Of a stretch of 64,000 bases of DNA, positions 42,862-51,472 are shown in pieces. How positions within the stretch are numbered: position 1 is the stretch's first letter; each line of letters begins with the position of its first letter. The notes beneath the pieces were generated by a model. The model was not told the DNA's origin and made no database searches. It saw only the letters and a list, made by a program, of their open reading frames with translations. Made by a program: the position numbers and the translations under genes. Source of the stretch: Streptomyces broussonetiae (GTDB taxonomy: Bacteria > Actinomycetota > Actinomycetes > Streptomycetales > Streptomycetaceae); assembly GCF_009796285.1 (NCBI RefSeq), contig NZ_CP047020.1, positions 7,874,001 through 7,938,000 of the forward strand, written 5' to 3'.

Positions 42862-43371
42862 TCATGGCCGGTGTTCTTCGGCGATCCACTGGGCGAGAGA
42901 GAGCAGGGTGAGGTCGACGCTGTCGGTCATGAAGTCGCGCAGGCGGTCCAGGTCGGCGCGGTCGGTGCCGAGTACCGGGTCGAGGCGCAGCAGTCGCCAG
43001 GACTGCTCGACGACGGTTCCGCGCCCCGCTGGGTGGAAGGTCCAGCTCCAGTGCACGATGCCGTCGGCGGCGCCGCCGACCACGAACGCGAACGCGGTGC
43101 CGGGGACGGCCGTCACGATCTGGGACCGGGTGGTCCATTGCTTGCCGTCGCGGTGGTTCGTGCCGCTGAACCAGGCGCCGGTCTCGGGTCCGGCGCCGGG
43201 GTCGAAGGCGACGTCGCTCGCCGTCGGGCTCCACCGGCCGATTGCGGAGACGTTGCTGACCAGGCCGTAGACCCGGTCGGGTGCGGCATCGACCCACACC
43301 CGGCGGGTGAAGGCGAACTCCGACGCGTCCAGGGCTTCGAAGGGGTCGGATTCTCTGACGCTGGTGCTCAA
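42862..43371 (-). CDS. SRPBCC-family (polyketide cyclase-like) protein
   Basis: A 169-residue START/SRPBCC-fold protein (FTRRVWVDAAPDRVYGLVSN, then IGRWSPTASDVAFDPGAGPE, and VVEQSWRLLRLDPVLGTDRA). The start is an unusual TTG at 43371, strongly supported by AGGAGG six bases upstream. The fold binds hydrophobic ligands; the exact role is unknown. It precedes MmyB-like gene 2 on the same strand with a 113-base gap and may be co-regulated. Confidence 0.88.
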   Translation of the reverse strand: MSTSVRESDPFEALDASEFAFTRRVWVDAAPDRVYGLVSNVSAIGRWSPTASDVAFDPGAGPETGAWFSGTNHRDGKQWTTRSQIVTAVPGTAFAFVVGGAADGIVHWSWTFHPAGRGTVVEQSWRLLRLDPVLGTDRADLDRLRDFMTDSVDLTLLSLAQWIAEEHRP

Positions 43372-43646
43372 AGGGTCCTCCTGGGGGCTGGGCCGTGTTG
43401 CGGATCGCCGGTGCGGCGACGTCCATTCCAGCGCCGGCCCCACCGGGCGGCGAGCCCCCGCGGTGCGTATCCCCGCCAGTGAGTGGTTGCGCCTTCCACC
43501 CCGACCGAATACTCGGAGCAGTCCCTGCGGGGGACGGCCCGGTAGCGGCCGCTGCCTGCCGTGGCCCCTGGCGCCCGGGGCGGGACCCATCCATTTCCTG
43601 TGCGTCGGCATCGGGCCGCCGCATGCCCGGAACCTGTGAAGGAACC

Positions 43647-44590
43647 ATGTTCACCAAGCTCTCCAAGATCGCCGTGTCGGTCGCCGCTGTGGCCACCGGT
43701 CTGGTCGCGACCATCGGCGCGACCGAGGCGTCGGCCGCGTCCGCCCCGCTGGGCCACCCGCGGACCGCCGTGCACTTCAACCTGGCCGCGGGCCAGACAC
43801 CTGAGAACATCGCCCTGGCCCCCAACGGCAACCAGTACGTCACCTTCGCCAAGGCCCGCCAGGTCGCCGAGGTCACCCGCGGCGGCGCCGTCCGGATCCT
43901 TGCCACCATGCCCCTGCCGGCCGACGGCGGCGTGCACACCCCGGCGCTGGGCTTCCCGCTGACCGTGGGCATCACCCGGGACCACGACGGGACCCTGTAC
44001 TTCCTGTACGCCACCGGCACCACCGACCTCACCGCGGCGGCCGGCCCGAGCGGATCGCCGCGCTGCCCGCGAACAGCCTGCCCAACGGCCTGGCCCTGGA
44101 CGCTCGCACCCACACCCTCTACATCACCGACTCCGAGGGCGCCGTCTGGAGCGTGCCCGCCGCCGGCGGCACCGCCACCGCTTGGTCCACCGACCCCGCA
44201 CTGGCCCCGGCCGGATTCCTCGGTGCCAACGGCCTGAAGGTCCACAACGGCGCGATCTGGGCCACCAACCTGGACAAGGGCACCATCGCGCGCATCCCGA
44301 TCCTCCCCGACGGGACCGCCGGCCCGGCCCAGATCACCGCCACCGGCCTGACCGGCATCGACGACTTCGCCTTCACCGGCCACGGCGACCAGATCCTGGC
44401 CGTCCTCGACACCGTCGACCAGGTCGCCCTCGTTCAGCCCGATGGCACCCACACCACCGTCCTGACCGCCGCCGACGGGCTGCAGGGCCCGACCTCCATC
44501 GCCCTGCGCGGCGACACGGCCTACATCATGAGCGCCGCCTACCTCACCGGAAAGGACCCGAACGAGATCACGGTCCACCTCAACGACTGA
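43647..44590 (+). pseudogene. Frameshifted secreted SMP-30/gluconolactonase-like beta-propeller
   Basis: From ATG 43647 (GAAGGAACC upstream) a signal peptide (about 31 residues) and propeller blades (GQTPENIALAPNGNQYVTFA) run to about 44035. The sequence then continues in the next frame (ERIAALPANSLPNGLALDAR, then HTLYITDSEGAVWSVPAAGG) to the stop at 44590. The two halves together give about 313 residues, a normal length, so one frameshift near 44035-44055 breaks an otherwise well-preserved gene. Recent loss or an assembly error. Confidence 0.75.
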
Positions 44591-44765
44591 CACCCCGCGC
44601 ACGACCGCGCTCCAAGAAACCCACCCAAGACGGAGCAAGGGCAACAAGGGCGGACGCCGCCCGTTCGTCACGGCAGCGACGGCCGTCTTACCACAGGACG
44701 GGTATAGGCCGACTGACCTTCCCCTCGTAGCGTGGAGACCCTGACTGCAGGGGAAGTTGAGGGTC

Positions 44766-45489
44766 ATGGCAGGCAAGGGGCGGAAGTTCGATGCGGAGTT
44801 CCGTGAGGGGCTGTGCGGATCGTCGCCGAGACCGGCAAGCCGATCGCGCAGGTCGCGCAGGTCGCGCAGGCCCTCGTGCGGCTGCGGCGGGAGAACGCGC
44901 GGCTGAAGAAGGACAGCAAGGAGCTGGCCATGGAGCGTGATGTGCTCGAACGCTGCATGGTCTTGTGGGTGAAGTAGCTGTGGCGGACCCGGCGGTGCTC
45001 GTCGGGGTGATCAGCGACCAGAAGACCGTGCACAGCGTTCCGTACCGCACCTCCTGCCGGGCCCCGGGGCGTGTCGGAGGCGTGGTTCTGCAAGTGGCGC
45101 CGCCGGGCGTCCGAGCCGACGAAACGCGAGACCAGACGCGCAGAGCCGGCCGAGCGGATCAGTCACTTCTTCGACCGCTCCGGCCGGACGTACGGCTCGC
45201 CGAGGATCACAGTGGACTTGTGGGAGGAGGGCTGGCAGGTGTCACAGAACACCGTCGCCGAGATCATGGCCGAACTCGGCCTGCAGGGCCGCAAGCCGCC
45301 TCGCCGACGCCGCTCGCTCACCCGCCCCGGCAAGCGGAAGACTGCCCCTGACCTGGTGCGACGCAAACTCGAGGCTCATCCTGCCTCAGCACCGAACAGG
45401 CCCGTGAGCTGCATGGATGACATTCTCGGCAGGCGCAGTCGTCGAAACGTCCTTCGCCTGGTTCCTGCGCAGCCGACGCCTGGTCCGTG
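44766..45489 (+). mobile_element. IS3-family transposase remnant (OrfA plus 5' OrfB)
   Basis: OrfA begins at ATG 44766 (AGKGRKFDAEFREG), is frameshifted and internally shortened, and ends with ENARLKKDSKELAMERDVLE. OrfB follows (VADPAVLVGVISDQKTVHSV, EAWFCKWRRRASEPTKRETR, GRTYGSPRITVDLWEEGWQV). It stops before the DDE catalytic core, just after APNRPV. Inverted terminal repeats could not be identified. The element is dead. Confidence 0.75.
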
Positions 45490-45608
45490 ACTACGAACGG
45501 CGCACCGACACCAGCGAGACCGTCATCCTGTGGTCGATGACCATGCTTATGAGCCGCCGCCTGGCCGCCCAGCGCCGGCAGCGTCCTGCTCCGGCGCGGG
45601 CAGCATGA
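45432..45608 (+). mobile_element. IS5-type transposase C-terminal fragment
   Basis: The frame contains RRLVRDYERRTDTSETVILW followed by SMTMLMSRRLA, the C-terminus of IS5-family (IS4-like DDE) transposases. It joins directly to the truncated IS3 OrfB, so one element was interrupted by or fused to another. Confidence 0.65.
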
Positions 45609-45960
45609 ACCTGCCCGGCTTCTCCTCCACCAGCCAGCCCCGTTCCACCAGCCGTTTCAACCGGGCCCTCGCTCCCTCGACGCGGGAGGCGGAGGCGCTG
45701 TCCCAGCCCAGCACCACCGTTGCCCGCCGGGCACCCAGCCCATCGGCTCCCGCCTCCAAGGCGGCAGCCATCAACGCCTGGTAGTCCACCGACAGCACCT
45801 CGGTGTCGGCCGCGTCCTTGCGGTGAGGCACCGCCCGGCGCGGACGCACCGGCTTCCTCTGCGACACCCCTCCGCCCACCACGGCGGGCGCCTCCTCCTC
45901 AGCCGGCGCCTCCGGATACTGCTCCAGCCCGATCACCCGGCGTCTGAGCACCTCTTCCAC
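45547..45960 (-). CDS. Hypothetical protein, probably 5' truncated
   Basis: The C-terminal half is convincing (VDYQALMAAALEAGADGLGA, then SRVEGARARLKRLVERGWLV) and resembles a small winged-helix-like segment found in Streptomyces proteins near transposases. The frame begins at GTG 45960, but sequence further 5' continues similar residues in another frame, so an N-terminal part may be lost. The 3' end overlaps the IS5 fragment. Confidence 0.45.
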   Translation of the reverse strand: MEEVLRRRVIGLEQYPEAPAEEEAPAVVGGGVSQRKPVRPRRAVPHRKDAADTEVLSVDYQALMAAALEAGADGLGARRATVVLGWDSASASRVEGARARLKRLVERGWLVEEKPGRFMLPAPEQDAAGAGRPGGGS

Positions 45961-46184
45961 CTCAGGGCTTGCCCGCCGAACAGGTCCCGTAGATCGAGTG
46001 CCTGCTGCCGGCGGCCCGAGACGACCTCACCGCCTCCTGCGACCTTCCGGCGCCCCTGCACCAACCGACGCTGTCATCAAGGCACTTGGCATGCATGTCC
46101 GTTTCCCGCGAGATCGTGAGGATGCTGTGCAGGACGGGAAACAGGCTTCCGGGCTCCCGGAACCCTCTCTACCCTCCCGGAATC

Positions 46185-48002
46185 ATGGCGACAGACCACG
46201 CGCAGCAGCCCCGGCCGACCGCCGGACATTCCCGCAGACGCTTCCTCACGGCCGCCGGTGGCGCGGTCGGCGCGACCGTGTTACGGCCCGCGGCGCGAGC
46301 AGCCGCGGCCACGCCCTCCCGCCGGAGCGTCGCCGTCCTCGGCGGCGGCGTCTCCGGGCTCAGCGCCGCCCACGAACTCGCCGAACGCGGATACGCCGTC
46401 ACCGTCTACGAGTACTACGACATCCTCGGCGGCAAGGCCCGCTCGATGGACGTCCCCGGCACAGCCGCCGGCGGCCGCAAGCCGCTGCCCGGCGAACACG
46501 GCTTCCGCTTCTTCCCCGGCTTCTACCGCAACCTGCCGGACACGATGCGCCGCATCCCCTTCCCCGGCAACGCCGGCGGCGTCCACGGCAACCTCCGCAA
46601 CGCCACAGAGGAGTTGTTCGCCCGCGGCTCGGGCCGCCCCGACCTGCACTTCCCGCTGCGCAGGATCACGACCCAGCCGGCGCCCGGCGACATCACCCCG
46701 TCCTGGATCCGCGACCAGATCCTGTCCGTCCTGGATGTGGGCACCCGGCTGCCCGCCCACGAGGTTGCCTACTTCGCGGACCGCCTCCTGGTCCATCTCA
46801 CCAGTTGCGACGCCCGCCGCGAGGACCAGTGGGAGAAGGTCGCGTGGTGGGACTTCATCCGTGCGGGAGAGATGAGCACGGAGTACCAGACCCTCCTCGG
46901 CATCGGGCAGACCCGTAACCTCGTCGCCACCCGCGCCGAGGTGGCGTCGACCAGGACGGTCGGCCGCGTCATCATCGAAGCCCTGATCCTGTGGGGCCTG
47001 CTCGGCCGTGGGATGGACGGCGACGCCGACATCGACCGCGTCCTGAACGCTCCCACCAGCGAGGCCTGGATCGACCCCTGGGAGGCGCATCTGCGCTCGC
47101 TCGGCGTCGACTTCGTGACCGGCACGCAGGTGCTGGAGGTCGGGTACGAGGGCGGGCGGGTGACCGGCGTCCGCGTCGCGGCCCGTGACGGCGGCCACGA
47201 GCGCACGGTCACCGCCGACCACTACGTCTCCGCCATGCCCGTCGAACACGCTCGCGTCACCTGGGGCAGGGCCCTGCGCGCCGCCGACCCGCAGCTCGGC
47301 CGGTGCGACGCGCTGAAGACGGACTGGATGACCGGCGTGATGTTCTACCTGCGCACGCCCACACCCGTCGTACACGGCCACATCAACTGCCTCGACTCAC
47401 CCTGGTCGGTGACGGCCGTGGGCCAGGCGCAGTTCTGGGACGTCCGGGACTTCTCCCGTGACTACGGCGACGGGCGGGCCCACGACTGCCTCTCCGCGAT
47501 CATTTCGGAGTGGGACAAGCCCGGCATCCTGTACGGCAAGACGGCCAAGGAGTGCACCCGGGACGAGATCGTCGCCGAGCTGTGGGCGCAGCTGAAGGAC
47601 GGGCTGAACGACGCGGGCAAGACCACGCTCAGGGACGAGGACCGCCTCGGCTGGTTCATGGACCCGGCGGTGACGGGCCTGGGCGGCCCCGACCCGCACA
47701 ATCGCGAACAGCTCCTCATCCACCCGACGGGCACGCTCCACCATCGCCCCTCGGCGCAGACGACGATCCCGAACTTCTTCCTCGCGGGCGACTACATCCG
47801 CACCGACGTCGACCTTGCGACCATGGAAGGCGCCAACGAGTCCGCACGACGAGCCGTCAACGCCCTGCTCGACGCGGACCGTTCGGATGCCGAGCGGTGC
47901 CGTGTGTGGGAACTGTACCGGCCGCCGGAGATGGAGCCCCTGAAGCGGATCGACGAGCTGCGCTACAGGCTGGGTCTGCCGAACACCTTCGACCTGGGGT
48001 GA
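46185..48002 (+). CDS. Tat-exported FAD-dependent amine oxidase/phytoene-desaturase-like protein
   Basis: 605 residues. A Tat signal (SRRRFLTAAGGAVGATVL) at residues about 17-34 is followed by the FAD dinucleotide motif VAVLGGGVSGLSAAHELAER and the family loop GEHGFRFFPGFYRNLPDTM. The C-terminal FAD motif is NFFLAGDYIRTDVDLATMEG. This belongs to the flavin amine oxidase/carotenoid desaturase superfamily, often annotated as hydroxysqualene dehydroxylase-like; substrate unknown. Export of a flavoenzyme with a Tat signal fits pre-folded cofactor loading. Start ATG 46185. Confidence 0.88.
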   Translation: MATDHAQQPRPTAGHSRRRFLTAAGGAVGATVLRPAARAAAATPSRRSVAVLGGGVSGLSAAHELAERGYAVTVYEYYDILGGKARSMDVPGTAAGGRKPLPGEHGFRFFPGFYRNLPDTMRRIPFPGNAGGVHGNLRNATEELFARGSGRPDLHFPLRRITTQPAPGDITPSWIRDQILSVLDVGTRLPAHEVAYFADRLLVHLTSCDARREDQWEKVAWWDFIRAGEMSTEYQTLLGIGQTRNLVATRAEVASTRTVGRVIIEALILWGLLGRGMDGDADIDRVLNAPTSEAWIDPWEAHLRSLGVDFVTGTQVLEVGYEGGRVTGVRVAARDGGHERTVTADHYVSAMPVEHARVTWGRALRAADPQLGRCDALKTDWMTGVMFYLRTPTPVVHGHINCLDSPWSVTAVGQAQFWDVRDFSRDYGDGRAHDCLSAIISEWDKPGILYGKTAKECTRDEIVAELWAQLKDGLNDAGKTTLRDEDRLGWFMDPAVTGLGGPDPHNREQLLIHPTGTLHHRPSAQTTIPNFFLAGDYIRTDVDLATMEGANESARRAVNALLDADRSDAERCRVWELYRPPEMEPLKRIDELRYRLGLPNTFDLG

Positions 48003-48180
48003 GCCCGACCGGCCTCCCTCCGTTCCGGCTCCTGTGAGGCGTTGGGGGCGTCGCGTACAGTGCGGTGTCGAGGGCCTCACGGTCCGGGTTCGCAGCCCGA
48101 CCCGCGCGGTCCTCTCGTCTTGTCCGCCGCGGGGCCGGGAGGAACGGGCTCCGCGGCCGTCCCAGACGGAAGGAAAGCGC

Positions 48181-48753
48181 ATGGCACTGCAGGTTCTGCG
48201 GGCGCAGGACAGAACTCCCGCGCCGTGGAAGAACGGCGGGGGTGTCACCTCCGAGGTCGCGGCCCGTCCCGAGGGGGCACGGACCGACGATTTCGTCTGG
48301 CGTGTCAGCATTGCCGATGTCGCGCAGAGCGGACCGTTCTCGGTCTTCGAGGGTGTGGACAGGATCATCACCGTCGTCGACGGTCCCGGCATGGCCCTGA
48401 CGGTCGACGGCGCCCGGCATGTGATGGCCGTCCCGTACGAGCCGTTCGCCTTCGCCGGTGACTCCGACACGCAGTGCGAGCTGCTCGGCGGCCCGATCGT
48501 CGACTTCAACGTCATGGTGCGGCGCGCCGGTGCGTCGGCGCGGGTCCGGATCGTGCGCGATCACGTCGCGGTGCGGCCGGAAGCCGGAACGTGCGTGCTG
48601 ACAGTGGTCCTTGAAGGGACGGCCGCCCTCGGTCGGACGTCCGTCCGCCTCGATCACCTGGACGCCGCGCTGTTCGCCACGGGGGACGCCGAGGACATCG
48701 ACGTCGACGGGGTTCTCGCACTGGTCACCGTCGCGGACCCCGACTCCGACTGA
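48181..48753 (+). CDS. hutD: HutD-family protein
   Basis: A 190-residue cupin-like HutD protein. The hallmark RTPAPWKNGGGVTSEVA is at the N-terminus, followed by FVWRVSIADVAQSGPFSVFE and DRIITVVDGPGM. HutD is associated with histidine utilisation and may bind formylglutamate or urocanate, but no other hut gene is nearby, so it is isolated here. GGAAGGAAAGCGC precedes the ATG. Confidence 0.9.
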   Translation: MALQVLRAQDRTPAPWKNGGGVTSEVAARPEGARTDDFVWRVSIADVAQSGPFSVFEGVDRIITVVDGPGMALTVDGARHVMAVPYEPFAFAGDSDTQCELLGGPIVDFNVMVRRAGASARVRIVRDHVAVRPEAGTCVLTVVLEGTAALGRTSVRLDHLDAALFATGDAEDIDVDGVLALVTVADPDSD

Positions 48754-48865
48754 CCCGGCGCCTTCGGAGTGCGGGCGGCTTGCCGCTCACTCACGAGGCG
48801 GCCGGCCGCCGTGGGGGTGCGCGGGGAGCTCTTCGAAGCGGCTGCCTGCCCTGGCGAGGCGCCGG

Positions 48866-49015
48866 GTGAGCGAGAAGCCGCTGCTGCCGCGCGAGATCGA
48901 CGACAAGCTGGTGCCGCCGGTTTGGGTCGCCGTGCTGGACGCCGCGTGGAAGCAGATGGCCGAGCGCTTGGAGGAGGCCGGCGCTGAAGTTCCCCCCGCG
49001 AACTGGACAGCGGGT
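48866..49015 (+). pseudogene. 5' fragment of a hypothetical gene truncated by an IS remnant
   Basis: From GTG 48866 the frame reads SEKPLLPREIDDKLVPPVWV then VLDAAWKQMAERLEEAGAEV. Coding character stops near 49015, where the minus-strand IS3 OrfB 3' end begins, so the insertion or a later deletion removed the rest. Family unknown. Confidence 0.45.
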
Positions 49016-49019
49016 GTTT

Positions 49020-49500
49020 ACGCTGCCGGGACGAGGTTCTGCCTGAGCAAGGATCTCGTTTCGAGCGGGGTGACGTACCCGTAGTCGGGATGCCGACGGA
49101 GCCGGCTGCGGTTGTACTCGACCTCGACGTAGCGGAAAACGTCGGCCCGGGGGCCTCGCGGGTCTCCCACATGGTCGTCCCGATCTCTGCTTTCAGGATG
49201 GCGAACCAGCTTTCCGCAGCGGCATTCTCGTAACAAGAGCCGACGCGCCCCAGCGACTGCCTCATGCGCAACCTGCGTATTTCGCTGCGGAATTCGTCAC
49301 TCGTGTACTCACTGCTGCGATCCGTATGCATGACGCAACCCTGCTCCAGGCCGCCACGCCCGGCCGCCATCCGCAAGGCGGCGACCGGCAGCCCGGCGCG
49401 GTGGTGGTCGGCCATCGCCCAGCCGACCACCTCCCGCGTCGCGAGAGACTCTGCGGATCTTCGCGGCAACCTTTTCGGCCTCTGGGGCCACTCAGTGTTG
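49020..49500 (-). mobile_element. IS3-family OrfB 3' remnant
   Basis: The minus strand encodes the rve/DDE part of OrfB: VVGWAMADHHRAGLPVAALR, MHTDRSSEYTSDEF with the second Asp, and CYENAAAESWFAILKAEIG with the Glu. After TTMWETREA a frameshift moves to ADVFRYVEVEYNRSRLRRHP and GYVTPLETRSLL. The N-terminal part and OrfA are missing. Its orientation is opposite to the other IS3 piece at 44.8 kb. Confidence 0.8.
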
Positions 49501-49548
49501 CCCGGCCAAGTGGTCCGGTCACATGCACGGCTGAAAGAGAGCGCAGAC

Positions 49549-51324
49549 ATGCCCCTTGAACGAGAGCACAGACATGTCCCCAGCCCACCCACGTCATCGG
49601 TGGCATCCCGCGCCGGCGGCCGCCGTGCCGACGGCCGCGCCCGCGGTGGTCGCCCGAAGCATCGTGGCCGTCGGTTGCTCGCGCATCGGGGTTTCTGGGC
49701 GGGCCTCGTCATGGTGGTCGTGGCCGGCTCCGCCGTTGTGGTCAGCCAGGCTTCGGCGCAGCAAACCCTGGATCTGAAGAAGTGGTACGTGCTGGTCAAC
49801 CGCAACAGCGGCAGGGTGCTGGACGACCGCGGCTTCGCCACGAACGACGGCGCGGCGGTGGTGCAGTGGGCGCGCCACGGCGGGGCCAACCAGCAGTGGC
49901 GGTTCATCGACGCGGGTGACGGCTACTACCGGCTGCAGAACCGGAACTCCGGCAAGGTGCTGGACGACCTCGGCTGGTCGAAGAGCGCCGGCTCCGCCAT
50001 CGTGCAGTGGAAAGCCCTGAACGGCACCAACCAGCAGTTCGAACTGGCCAAGTCGCCGGACGGCTATGTGCGTTTGGTCAATCGCTTCAGTGGCATGGCC
50101 GTCGAGGTCCACAACGCCACCAAGGCTGATGGGGGCGACGTCGTCCAGGATCGCGACCGGGGCGGCGCCGATCAGCAGTGGCAACTCGTCCCGGCCGGGA
50201 GCATCGGCACGCAGCCGTCGCCTCCCGCGCCCGGTGACGGCAGCTCGACGACACGTTTCATGGGCAGCAGCACGGTGCTCATCGGCGGCTCGATGACTGA
50301 CGCCTCGGCGACCGCCGCGCCGTTCGACGTGCGCTACGCCTATGTGCACAGCCGGCCCGCGCCCTCGTCGGCCGCCTATTCGGCAGCGCGCTGCCAGGAC
50401 GCGTGGTCGAACTGGTGGGGCTGCTGGGGCGGCCCCACCACCGCGCCCGGCAACTACGTGACCTGGTCGGACGCCCATGCGGCCCAGGCGACCTACCAGG
50501 GCAGGCCGCGCCCGCAGAAGTATCTGTGGACTTGGTACTCACTGCGCGACCTCGGAGATCTGGCAGGCGAGGGCGACGGCCCGGGCGAGGTCAAGGCCAT
50601 CAACAGGCTCGACCTGCTCACCCGGTACATGAACGACTACCGTTTCTTCCTCCAGAAGATCGGCACGTCGCACGACGCGATCGACCTTGAGCCCGACTTC
50701 TGGGGCTACGTCCGGTCGCTCGGCGATCCGCACCAGGTTGCCGCACAGGTCTCGGCCGCCAACCCGACCGATTGCGGACCGCAGGAGAACAGCGCCGCCG
50801 GACTCAGCCGCTGCCTGATATCGATGGCGCGCAAGTACGCGCCGAACACCGCCGTGGGGCTCCACCTCACCTGCTGGGACTGGCAGACCAACACACCGGC
50901 ATGCGTCAAGGACTACGCAAAGCTCGGGGCCGAGAACGCCGACTTCCTGGTCACCGATGTGTCGGACCGCGACGCAGGCTGGTACGCACAGCCGGCCCAC
51001 GGCGGCAGTGACCACTTCTGGACCGACCAGAAGGCCGCCGCCGCACTGAAGTTCTACAAGACGATGGCCGAGTCCGTGGGCAAGCCGGTGGTCCTGTGGC
51101 AGATCCCCGTGGGCAACATGGCGCAGAACAACACTCTCAACCATTACAAGGACGACAAGGTGGACTGGTTCTTCGCGCACATGGACCAGGTCGCGAACGC
51201 CCATGTCGCCGGCCTGCTCTTCGGTCCAGGGCAGCAGGAACAGACAACGGCCGAGTCCGACGGCGGAAACCTGATCCGCAAGACGATCGGCTATCACAAC
51301 TCGGGCGGCACAGCGCTCAAGTAG
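49549..51324 (+). CDS. Secreted CBM13 (ricin-type) protein with uncharacterised hydrolase-like domain
   Basis: 592 residues. A basic N-terminus and hydrophobic signal (AGLVMVVVAGSAVVVSQASA, to residue 70) are followed by a CBM13 beta-trefoil (about 75-215) with three Q-x-W-like sites (NQQW, NQQF, DQQW). After a Pro/Ser linker comes a 350-residue domain with DAIDLEPDFWGYVRSLGDPH and AENADFLVTDVSDRDAGWYA, resembling a TIM-barrel glycosidase with acidic residues on strand ends, but I cannot assign a GH family. The start is uncertain: GTG near 49600 is possible. It heads a polysaccharide-degradation cluster and is followed by a strong terminator. Confidence 0.7.
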   Translation: MPLEREHRHVPSPPTSSVASRAGGRRADGRARGGRPKHRGRRLLAHRGFWAGLVMVVVAGSAVVVSQASAQQTLDLKKWYVLVNRNSGRVLDDRGFATNDGAAVVQWARHGGANQQWRFIDAGDGYYRLQNRNSGKVLDDLGWSKSAGSAIVQWKALNGTNQQFELAKSPDGYVRLVNRFSGMAVEVHNATKADGGDVVQDRDRGGADQQWQLVPAGSIGTQPSPPAPGDGSSTTRFMGSSTVLIGGSMTDASATAAPFDVRYAYVHSRPAPSSAAYSAARCQDAWSNWWGCWGGPTTAPGNYVTWSDAHAAQATYQGRPRPQKYLWTWYSLRDLGDLAGEGDGPGEVKAINRLDLLTRYMNDYRFFLQKIGTSHDAIDLEPDFWGYVRSLGDPHQVAAQVSAANPTDCGPQENSAAGLSRCLISMARKYAPNTAVGLHLTCWDWQTNTPACVKDYAKLGAENADFLVTDVSDRDAGWYAQPAHGGSDHFWTDQKAAAALKFYKTMAESVGKPVVLWQIPVGNMAQNNTLNHYKDDKVDWFFAHMDQVANAHVAGLLFGPGQQEQTTAESDGGNLIRKTIGYHNSGGTALK

Positions 51325-51334
51325 GCGAAGGTAC

Positions 51335-51369
51335 GAATGCGCCCCCATCTCTCCGATGGGGGCGCATTC
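51335..51369. terminator. Strong hairpin between convergent hydrolase genes
   Basis: A perfect 15-bp stem (GAATGCGCCCCCATC with its complement) and a 5-base loop, starting 11 bases after the CBM13-hydrolase stop. It probably acts for both this gene and the convergent xylanase gene. Confidence 0.9.
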
Positions 51370-51472
51370 GTCATCTTCGTCGGGCTCAGCGGGTGGAGGT
51401 GCTCACGTCGTAGACCGCTCGTCTACGTGCCGGTGCACCGCACCCGATCGCGATCACCGTTGATCAGGCGGG

